The notes below the pieces were generated by a model, which saw nothing but the letters and a program-made list of their open reading frames with translations, ran no database searches and had not been told where the DNA came from. This document shows, piece by piece, positions 52,987-62,317 of a stretch of 64,000 bases of DNA. The DNA is from Salvia splendens (lineage: Eukaryota > Streptophyta > Magnoliopsida > Lamiales > Lamiaceae): the NCBI RefSeq assembly GCF_004379255.2, contig NC_056047.1, positions 28,658,293-28,722,292 of the forward strand, written 5' to 3'. The translations under genes and the position numbers were made by a program. Every line of letters begins with the position of its first letter. The stretch's first letter is position 1.

Positions 52987-53744
52987 ATTATCTACATATA
53001 GTAGAAGATACACATGCTGCTTGTTCTTCTGTTTCTTCATAAACACACAGTTATCATACAAAGACCTGCAGAATCCCAGTTTTGACAAACTTTCTCCAAA
53101 CTTCAAATACCACTGCCGGCTGCTTTGCTTGAGACCATAGAGGCTTTTCTTGAGCATGCATACTTTAGTCTCTGAACCAGGAACCTCAAAAACCCTGTGG
53201 CTGTGACATATAAAAGGTTTCTTCCAAATCTCCATTTAGAAATCTGTTTTACATCAAGTTGCTCCAACTTCCAATTCTTCCTTGCTGCAATTGCAAGCAA
53301 AACTCTTATTGAGTTGTGCTTAACAACGGGAGAGAAGACTTCATTGAAGTAAATACCATCTTCTTGGTTGATGTGTTTTGCCACAAGCCTTGCTTTGAAT
53401 CTAATGTTTTCTACCTGGGCTGTCTCAACCTTCTTAAACACCCACTTACAACCTATCACTTTTCTAAACTCGGCCTTATCAACCAAGACTCAAGTCTTGT
53501 TCTTGATCAGAGAATCTATTTCTTCCTTCATTGCTTTTATCCATTGCTTTGATTCTGGACCAGCAACAGCCTCAGCATAAGAGTTTGGCTCAACAAGTTC
53601 TATTTGCTCAACAACACAGAGAGCATAAAATAGCATTTGAGTATCACTGTATCTGGCTGGAGGCCTCACATTCTGCCTCCTTGTTCTGTCCCTGGCTAGC
53701 TGGTAATCAGCTAGGCGTGACTGCTGATCTGGACCAGACTCCAT
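52987..53744 (-). pseudogene. copia-B RT N-terminal part
   Basis: EPNSYAEAVAGPESKQWIKA and MKEEIDSL, then GCKWVFKKV, FKARLVAKHINQEDGI, FSPVVKHNSIRVLLAIAA and ARKNWKLEQLDVK, SLYGLKQSSRQWYLKF and LLLYVDN are copia RT motifs. The frame ends at the catalytic YVDD motif, cut between its residues by the solo LTR. Small frame changes occur near 53490 and 53220. Confidence 0.87.
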
Positions 53745-54176
53745 TTTTTACTCTTGGCCCTAGGACCCTTCAGTGAGGTCATTGGTTTCACTTTGAATTT
53801 CAACATCAAAATGACTAATATCAGCAGCTTCCTCCACCTCAAAGTGAAAATAATCTATTTCCTTTTCTGCACCAGGTTCAACACCAGATTTCTTTTCAAG
53901 AAGAGACATCTTGTCTTCTAGAAATACCACATCTCTACTAATAAAAATCTTTGGCTCTAAACACCAGAGCCTTTAGCCCCTAACCCCTCTCTGATATCCC
54001 ATCATCACACATTGTAGAGCTCTTGCACTAAGCTTTCCTTGTTTCTGATGTGCAAAAGCCCTGCAGCCAAATGGCTTGAGAGTAGAATAGTCTGACTTCT
54101 TCCCATACCATCTTTCATTAGGTATAGCTCCACCTATTTTAGAACCTGGACATTTGTTGATGAGATAGGCTGTTGT
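53745..54176 (-). pseudogene. copia-B integrase C-terminus and IN-RT linker, degenerate
   Basis: No long frame, but minus-strand pieces of the copia integrase tail are seen near 54130-53990 (GYPKGARGYK-like and KAFAHQKQGK segments), then an acidic spacer. Stops and frameshifts throughout. Confidence 0.55.
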
Positions 54177-54727
54177 TCATACTGCTTCTTCCCAGAAGTG
54201 TTTCTTGGCACTAGATGAAGTAAGCATGCACCTCACCCTCTCCAGCAATGTCCTATTCATTCTCTCCGCAACTCCATTCTGTTGTGGATTAGCTAGTACA
54301 GTCTTGTGCCTCTTAATACCCTTTTCTTGACAGAACTGATCAAAATCTCTAGACATATACTCTAATCCATTGTCAATTCTCAAGACTTTTGGTGAAACTC
54401 CTTTCTCTCTTTCAACTTCTTTTTGAAAGTATTAAAAGCATCAGACTTCTCCTTCAAAATGTACACCCAGACTTTCCTTGACCAATCATCTATAATCGAC
54501 ATATAGTATTTTCCTCCATCCAAACTCTTAACAGGAGCTGGTCCCCAAAGATCTGAATGCACATAATCAAGAGGAGAGGTTGAAGTGTGTTTACCTGCTG
54601 GGAAGCTGAGCTTCTTTGATTTTCCCAGTAGGCAATCCTCACAAGTTTCCAGCTTTTCATCCACACTAGCTTGAATCGGGATCATTTTGATTAGTGCTTT
54701 CAAACTTCCTTCAGCTGGATGCCCCAA
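54177..54727 (-). pseudogene. copia-B integrase
   Basis: MGHPAEGSLKAL and CEDCLLGKSKKLSF are the HHCC zinc-finger part. YVHSDLWGP and SIIDDWSRKVW hold the first catalytic Asp region. MRIDNGLEYMSRDFDQFCQE and NPQQNGVAERMNRTL hold the second Asp and the Glu. One frameshift near 54381 splits the domain. Confidence 0.87.
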
Positions 54728-54930
54728 TCTGGAATGCCAAGCCTATAAATCTTGTTTTACAACTGAGTGTGATTCTCCAAGAACTACTGCAACTTGAATA
54801 TAATAGAGACTACCATTTCTTCTGGCAATCAATTTTACTTGAGCATCTTTAGTGATCTTCATTTCTCCATTTTCTGGCAGGAATGAATAGCCTTTTCTCT
54901 CTAAAGAGTTCCTAGAGAAATTAGATTCCT

Positions 54931-55305
54931 CTAAACTTCAGGAATATACCTCACATCTGACAACACTTTGATTGATCCATCATGAATTTTGAGCATAATA
55001 GATTCAACTCCTCTGATGTTGCAAGCCTGATTATTGCCAAGGAGCACAGTTCCATGAGTATTTGAGAAATCTTGAAACCATTCTCTAGTTGGCCAATTAT
55101 GGAATGAACAACCAGAGTCCATAATCCAAGATCCCTTCTCACTTTTATCCACAACATTCATTACTTCATGGATTTCTTCAGCAGTTCCACTAACAACATT
55201 TGTGTGAGATTGGCCCTCAGTTGCTTGCTTTTTCTTCCAAGTATAGCAATATTTCTTGAGATGACCGGGTTTCTTGCACCAATAGCAAGAGCGAGTCTCC
55301 TTCAC
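54931..55305 (-). pseudogene. copia-B zinc knuckle and protease
   Basis: CYWCKKPGHLKKYC is a CCHC knuckle of the CX2CX4HX4C form. GSWIMDSGCSFHNWPTREWF holds the copia protease active site DSG. LLGNNQACNIRGVESIMLKI and VLSDVRYIPEV complete the domain. The frame ends at a stop just after PEV. Confidence 0.87.
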
Positions 55306-55386
55306 TCCAGAGGTCTCAGGCTTTGAATCATCAAATTTCTTTTTGAACTTTTTCTTGCTGAACTTCTTGATGTTTAGAGACTCAGG

Positions 55387-55992
55387 TTAGGCTTCAATCC
55401 TTCTTGAAACACCTTTTTGAAGCTCCTTCGCCATCAAAGCTGCATGAACCTCGGCTAGAGTGATTGGCTTATCCCTCCAATACAAGATTGCATCCCTCAT
55501 TTGATCATAAGAGTTAGGGAGAACATTGAGGACCAAGATAGCTTTATCCTCATCACTGATTTTGACCTCGACTGCTTCAAGATCATCAATAGACTTGCTG
55601 AAGTCTTCAAGTTGCTCCATAATTGATTTATCTTCAGCAAAACTGTAAGATTAAAGGCTCCTCTTCAAGTAGAAGGTATTGGCCAGTGACTGGGCCAAGT
55701 AAACTTCATCGAGCTTCTTCATGATTGTTGCGGCTGTAGTTTCGGCCTGAACCTCTCTCAACACCTTATCTCCAGGGCATAGGATCACGGCACTATGAGC
55801 CTTCAGCTGCATCTCTTCCATCTTTGCCTGAGCTTTCTCATCAAGCGCAGCCGCTTTGCCTTTGCCGTCTGCATCAACCGGGGTTAACAACACAGCCAAA
55901 CCCTGTAGTATAAGAACCGCCCGCATCTTCATCCTTTAAAGACCGTAGTCATTCTTCCCCGTGAATTTTTCAGCCTCAAGTCGCGCTGACAT
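55387..55992 (-). pseudogene. copia-B gag
   Basis: Begins MSARLEAEKFTGKNDYGL at 55992. Codon 19 is TAA where copia gag normally has Trp. The frame continues KMRAVLILQGLAVLL and GDKVLREVQAETTAATIMKK, then LDEVYLAQSLANTFYLK, a second stop (about 55650), and EQLEDFSKSIDDLEAVEVKI, all in the same frame. It is a UBN2-type copia nucleocapsid precursor. Confidence 0.85.
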
Positions 55993-56039
55993 CGCTCTTT
56001 TTCTTGATCGATCGAGACTTCTCACCGGACGACGCCAAA

Positions 56040-56387
56040 TGTAGAAGAATGAATCCAAGAACTCGATCAAGAATGCAACGTAAATGAAAGTAGAATGAAG
56101 AAGCAAGAACACTCGTTTGCAACATAAAACTATTTGATTTTATTCAACATGAATCACAATGTGTGGAGCTACAAAGAAGATTACAACTAGCTATTGCTTT
56201 TTCTCTATTTAAACTACACAATCACAAGTGAAGAAGAGCTTCACTATTCTTGTTGTAACCGCTGCATCAAGAAGTCCAACGACTAGTTTCCTCTAACTAA
56301 CTTTTTCTCACTTCTTGATCACCTAGACTTCTCTCCACGTTAACTCCCATGCACACGCATTGCTAGCTTCGACCAACTTCTATAACA
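56040..56387 (-). repeat. copia-B 5' LTR and adjacent primer site
   Basis: 348 bp, minus-strand ends TGTTATAG and CTTCTACA. The minus strand then reads TT-TGGCGTCGTCCGGTGAG. TGGCG(T/C)CGT resembles the tRNA-Asp-type primer complement rather than initiator Met. Confidence 0.82.
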
Positions 56388-56908
56388 TGGATAATAGTAG
56401 GCCCAAATGAAGATTAATATTTGGCACGAGATACACACATATCTTTGGTGATAAATACGTGACAGTTATTCAGTTTCGTATAAGTAGTGTGATGCCAAAA
56501 GGTGGATATTACTTGACATGATTTAATTGTCAGTGTTTGATCACTATAGAGAGGTTACCACTTACAAGTTCATTTACTATCAAAAGACTTGATGTGAATG
56601 TTGTTCTCGGTACCTCAAGATGTTATACTAATGTTTAAAGTAGATTAGTCAAAGAAAGACGTTGCAAAAGTAACCTCTCTTGTCTAGACTTCTTTATTGC
56701 GAATGTTAGGACGATGATGTGTGTGTGTATTTTAATGCGGATATTAGTCGGCCTAAAGGAAGATTAATATTTGGCACGAGACACACATAAACCTGTGGTG
56801 AAAAATGGGTGATTATCCAGTTTTCGTGTAAGTAATTGTGATGCCCAGAGGTGGACATTACTTGACATGATCTTATTGTCAGTGTTTGATCACTACAAAG
56901 AGGTTGCA
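56388..56908 (+). repeat. copia-A leader with ~350-bp tandem repeat
   Basis: GGATAATAGTAGGCCCAAAT at 56389 recurs as GGATATTAGTCGGCCTAAAG at 56739. The following AAGATTAATATTTGGCACGA, TTACTTGACATGATTTAATT and TCAGTGTTTGATCACTA recur in order. The second unit is cut at 56908 by the solo Tekay LTR and resumes at 58981. Confidence 0.82.
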
Positions 56909-58980
56909 TGTCACGTCCGCATTTTCTAAGGATAGAAAACATTGTTGATCGCAACTAGGAGAGGGTTAAAGGAGCGGGGAAGAAAGGAGAAAAACAGCAC
57001 AACTTGACCATAGCTCGAAAAAATTGGAAATAGCCCGAATAGATTCCGATTATCATTTCGACAATCAACAACTCAAAATGATAATATCTCAACAATACTT
57101 GAAATCAAAAGAAACAACATCCAGCGGAAGCATTCGAGAAAAGAATAATATTATGTATGAAGACATAATATATTCGGAACATTTAAAAGCAAACACCAAT
57201 CTTTACTAGCTCTTCTCAACACCCACCGCGCCCGTCATTACTCAACTTGCACATTTTTAAAACATATGCATGGCTGAGTACTTGATGCACTCAGTGGACT
57301 CATGCTGAAAACATTTTATAAAATGTATTTATCATGCCACCATTGAGTAACCTCGGGGTTTTAACTTTGAAAATGCCCAAGAAACTAAAATCATTTGCAT
57401 TGTAAAATTCGGTTGATCAACCATTTCCCATAGATGTCTACCATATCTGAACCATTGATGACAAGGAATGTGACCACATTCCAAGTCACTAGATCGGCCA
57501 ACTCGAAAGATGGCGAACGATCACCATAGGTGTACACTAGCCTGAGTCAGGACTCACTCCCTAGTCAGACCCGAATTCGATTATCCATAAATGGAAAAAG
57601 CCACATCACATAGAAAAATAAAAACATGGCATGACAAACATATTTCGTATCACTGGAAAAATAAACATACTTAGGACATAGTCCTTATTTAAAAAGAAAG
57701 CTCACCTTAAAAGTTTAACTCCTCAATCACCTTCCTGTTCCAACCTCATATGTCGTGCAAGAGTTTACCCTTTTTAAAATCACTTGTTATACTAGAATTA
57801 GACTTTGCTAAATTAATTTAAAAGCGATGCATGCATCCTATGTGTGTTTAAATTATCCTTCGTTCTTTCATAAAGAAACTTTATGTGCTAAACTCAATCC
57901 AACGACAGATCTATAATTAATAAATCATATTAAACGCAAAAGTCCCAATCAAGTCTCACATACTAAATCTAAATTGGTCTCATTAGATAAATTTTAAAAA
58001 GTGGCCCAAACAATTAAATAACCCAACTCACAATTATCAAACTAAAGAGGCCCAAAAACTAAAGAATTAAGGTGGCCCAACACTTAAAACTAAACAAAAG
58101 AAAAGAAGCAGTAGCATAATATACTCCTGCCACCACACGTCTCCTTCATCAACCCAAAACAACTCTCTCTCACTCGCAGCTGTACCAGTAACAACCGCCG
58201 TCATCGCTGCTATCACGCTGTCTCCGTCGCCGCCGCTCCATGCGGTCAGCTCCTCCGTCGGCAGTGCTGCTTCTCCAACCGGTAAGTTTTCCTCCTCCCC
58301 TTAAAATTCATTCGGTTTCGAGTTTGAATTGAAAAATCTTGAGTTGATTTGGTTTCAAACATACTTTTTTAGAATAAAGATTGAAGCTTTTACAATTGAT
58401 GTGTTACTCAAAAAGATTTCAGCCATGCTCTACTAAATTCATGAGTGAACTATTGAATTTGTGGGAATATGCCATGGAAATAGACACGAAGAGAAATCAG
58501 AATTTAGAGGACTATACCTTTTGTTTCTAAGGAGGGAACTTCAAACTGCAGGAAGAAAACTTGATGAAACCTACGACTCCCTCTCTATCTATTTCTTTGG
58601 GATTTGAGAGAATGATTTAAATTATGGAATCGGTGGAATATATATCTCCATAGGAAAAGATTTGACTAATTATATTCCTCTTTTTCAGGGGGGGTGGAGA
58701 GATTTGAGATAACTACCATGGATTTGAAGTTGAAGAGTGATAGATATTCTTGGACTGAAATTAAAATCAAGAGGACTGATTTTGGGCTCAAAGTGGCTTA
58801 CAAATTAACTAAATAAAAGATTAGGCTTTGAAAGAATGAAAAAGATCCTAGCCCAATTCAATTATAAAAACTCCAGCACATTCCATCAAACATCGAAAAG
58901 AATTGAAGGCAAAATTTTCGGCTACACAAACGACGTCCTTTCATGAACAAATAATAAGGTAGAAAAAGTCAGGTGTTACA
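56909..58980 (-). repeat. Solo Tekay-type LTR
   Basis: 2072 bp with minus-strand ends TGTAACACC and GACGTGACA. Flanks TTGCA (56904-56908) and TTGCC (58981-58985) are a target duplication with one change. It contains the palindrome (57274-57294) and, near 57540, TAGTCAGACCCGAATTCGA. No interior. It interrupts the second copia-A leader repeat. Confidence 0.87.
57960..58290 (+). promoter_or_regulatory. Antisense promoter-like module in solo Tekay LTR
   Basis: GGCCCA/GCCCAA motifs at 58012-58085, a CT-rich leader (58130-58175), a GC-rich stretch with repeated CCGCCG, and a donor-like ACCG-GTAAGT at 58280. Same order as at 12640-13275, again opposite to the LTR. Confidence 0.42.
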
Positions 58981-60868
58981 TTGCCACTTACAAGTTCATA
59001 TTAATGTCCAAAGACTTGATATGAATGTTGTGCCAATACCTCGATATGTTACCTTCCTATTTGAATTTTATTTGTGAGCATGAGAATATTTCGGTTTTGT
59101 TCTATGTTCAGTCATGTCTGCTTCTGCAGTTTCTTCTAATATAAAATGAAAATGCTTGAATCGTGTAAGTCTAATGATCATTAAGTATAGCATCCTAGAA
59201 TCCTTTCGAGGCATTACATCTAAGAATATTACTATGGTCAGTGAATACTTTGCCAAAATTAAGGAACGTTTTGCGAAAAACGATAAGACTGAGACAAGCG
59301 TGCTTGATCTCAATAAAGTATAAGGGAAAATGCAACATAAGGGAGCACATTGTGATATGTGTCACGTTTCTTCACTTAAGCTTGAAGTCAAAAGACTTAC
59401 TTGTGCATTTGGTGTTGCACTACTGGTCAGTACCTCAAGAGATAAATTAAAGGGCATTAAGTAAAAGTCTATTGAGAATGCTGCTATGGATAAGAGATTA
59501 TCATAAAAGAAACAACATAAGGATATGGTAGTTGTTTCCTTTTGTGGTAAACATGGATATAAAAAAGAAGAATTGTAAATATCACGCATGGCGTGCAAAT
59601 GAAGTTACAATTCTTGCTTCGGTCTGTTCTGAAGTTAATTTGGTTTTAGTCCCTAATGATACTTAGTGGGTAGATTCTGGTGCTACTGTTCACATAAGGT
59701 TATCAATGCAAGGCTGTCTGAGCTGTCGAAAGTCAATTGATGGTGAAAGTTACATTTATGTGGGACATGAAATATCAGTGGAAGTAGAGTCTATTGGGCA
59801 TTGTAGATTGTTATTAAAGACTGAAACTATTCTGGTTTTGAAGAATACTTATTGTACTCTCTTTTAGATAGAATTTTGTTACTATTTTTGCTTTCGACAA
59901 ATTTAGTTTCTCTTGTTCATTCAGAAATAATAAGTTTCTTCTTTCAAATAATTCTAGTACTATGGGCACTGTTTCCTTAAATGTCGATGACAATATTTAC
60001 ATGCTTAATTATGTTACTTTATACTCTGAAGCTTTACATGTTGAATCAAAAGGACTAGGTAAAAATTAAATAATGAAAATCCGGCAATTTATGGCACAAG
60101 TATTTAGGTTATATCTCAAAATTAAGAATTGAGAGACTTGTGTCCAATAATATATTGAATACCTGATCTTTTATATGTTGATTCGTGTGTTCAATGTACC
60201 AAAGAAAGCAGACCAAACAAAAGAAATTAGGTGCCAATAGAGCTATATACGTTTTAAAAGTGATATATACGTATGTTTGTGGTCCATTCCCTTCAGCTTC
60301 TTGGAATGGTCAACAATACTTTATATCATTCATAGACGACTTATCTTATTATGGGCATCTATAATGAAAAGTCTGAGGCTCTAGACATGTTCAAAATATT
60401 CAGGGTTGTTATTAAGATCCAACTCAACTAAGGCATTAAGAAAGTCAAATCTGGCTGTGGTAGCGAATACTACGATAGAAATGACTCCTCAGGTGAACAA
60501 TGTCAAAGATCTTTTTTCCTCTATATGGAAGAGTGTGAGATCGTCCCTTAGTACACCAAGTCGGGATCTCCTAGCATGAGTGGTGTAGATGAAAGACAAA
60601 ATAGAACTCTTAAAGATATGTGAAGGACTCTATGATTTCTCATTCTTCCTCGATTTGGGGAGAGGCATTAAAGTCTGTAGCGTATATTCTCACTTTGGTC
60701 ATCCAGAAGAATTTAGGGGTTTTCAAATTTTATCATCCCACAAAAGGAACTAAATTTGGACAGAAACTGCGGTATTCTTGAGGATGTTGAGTTTGGGGGG
60801 ACGAATGTAATAAGAGATATTACTTTTGAGGAGGAGTTGAATTATACACCTAATACTGCATCTGACAA
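58981..60868 (+). pseudogene. copia-A gag, protease and integrase relic
   Basis: After the leader, heavily mutated gag sequence (about 59100-59600) is followed by WVDSGATVHI (59667-59696), the copia protease active site, and WHKYLGYISKLRIERLVSNN (60090-60150), the integrase zinc region. CGPFPSASWNGQQYFISFID (60270-60335) holds the first catalytic part. SGCGSEYYDRND-SGEQC (about 60451-60500) and NRTLKDM (60601-60621) follow. Then ILEDVEFGGTNVIRDITFEE (around 60775-60840). Many stops. It ends at the copia-C LTR. Confidence 0.75.
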
Positions 60869-62306
60869 TGTTTAGGGTGCTGGGGTTTGGAGCCCCTTGC
60901 ACAGCGGAAGTTATGCATTCACAAACAAATCATAATTACAGATCTATTTGACCGATTATGGGATCAATTAACTACATGTTAAACACAGAATTGCATCCAA
61001 GAATGCACATAATTCATGTAAAAGGAATTAAAACCTAAAACATGAATTTCTACGGTTTAGAATTACCGATCTGCTTCTCCAAAGAATCGTCGATTGCTTG
61101 CACCTTCTCCACGTGATGTTCTTCGTACTCAACCACGAACCTTCTAATTTGTATCCCAAACTCAGAATCTGACCTTTGGGTGGGCAAAGCTTATCAGAAT
61201 AAAAAAGGGCTTGATTAGAAAGAAGACAGAATATCAGTTTTCTCAAAAACTGATTTTTCGTCCACTCCCAGAGGGGAGCACGAAAATTATGAGTTTTTTT
61301 TCACGCTAAATCTCCTTTCTAATCTCCTTTTATATTGAGTTATAATGGGCCAGATTAGGGATCCATGGGAGTTGGACTTAGGCCAAACCTGTTGGGCTTT
61401 TACTAATTAAATTGAGCCCCAATTTAATACAAGTCCAATAGAATATTATTATCATCCACTATAGTATAATAATATTGACTGCCCGTCCAATCCTAAATTA
61501 CGAGTAATCCGGGCTTTACCTCTTTAATTTATTATTTCTCGTGTTTAAGATATAAATATCCATTAATTAATTCCAAGAGTTTTCTAGTTCAAAATCTTTA
61601 TTTATTATTCTGGAATAAATTCCAACCGGCCGGGTTTCTGAATAATAAAACCTTTTTCGAACACCTCTTGAGGATAGTTATCAAACTGGACTCACCCAGC
61701 ACACGATTCATTGCAATAACAATACTAGCACCTCTAGACGTAGATCACCACTACCCAAGATATCAGGATTCTTGGATTGCAAAAAATCCGCACCATTTGA
61801 TAAATCAAAGTAGTGCATAATCAATATCGTATGCTCAATGTTATGTCAACAATGATTAAGAAATAACAATCACCGAGACCTCGTCTTTCAGTAAATAGCA
61901 AGAAAGACTTATCTCAACTATTAGATCCTTCAGTGCTATACCACACCAGTGTCGTTTATTTCCTAAGGTAAGGAAACATGCGGACTGACACTGCAACCTT
62001 TCACGATAGGTAGCCAAAGCCTATCTAGGTTGTGAAATTCTATTTCTCTTCTACAAAGGACCGACTGCGTCACCTTCTGTGAACGTCGTTCACGACCAGT
62101 CTACTATGCAAAAGAATTAGACTTATTTGCTTCTTATACATTTAAATGTTTGAGAAACATCTTATAAATGCATAAGCAAACACCAATGCGATAAAATTAC
62201 TTCTTCTCGCCTTGGATTAAAAGTGGATTGTAGAGTTTATTGTATACAAGCAATTCTATCCGTGCAACATGCTCGAAATATGCTTTTCTGTATACCAATC
62301 CTAACA
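60869..62306 (-). repeat. copia-C 3' LTR
   Basis: Minus-strand ends TGTTAGGATTGG and CACCCTAAACA. Contains a TATA-like TATAAAAGGAGA (minus, about 61333-61323) and two GGGCTTTTA/GGGCT blocks. The LTR is long for copia. Confidence 0.78.
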
Positions 62307-62317
62307 ATCTCCCAGTT
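62307..62317 (-). other. copia-C polypurine tract
   Basis: The minus strand reads AACTGGGAGAT directly before TGTTAGG. Confidence 0.75.

Larger units (their letters stand above)
50019..56387 (-). mobile_element. copia-B: Ty1/copia retrotransposon with both LTRs
   Basis: LTRs at 50019-50355 and 56040-56387, with gag, CCHC knuckle, protease, integrase, RT and RNase H in copia order on the minus strand. Without the solo Athila LTR inside it the length is about 4.7 kb, normal for copia. Flanking 5-mers CAGAT and TGGAT differ at two bases. The undisturbed homologous site at 56733-56741 reads GCGGAT, consistent with a decayed duplication. Confidence 0.9.
48374..60868 (+). mobile_element. copia-A: decayed Ty1/copia element, interrupted three times
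   Basis: Order on plus: 5' LTR (48374-48817), initiator-Met-type primer site (48824-48835), leader (48836-50018), [copia-B], leader continued (56388-56908), [solo Tekay LTR], leader and degenerate gag, protease, integrase (58981-60868), then [copia-C]. The ends of the flanking leader pieces match a second leader repeat, so they were once contiguous. RT, RNase H and the 3' LTR are outside or lost. Confidence 0.72.
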
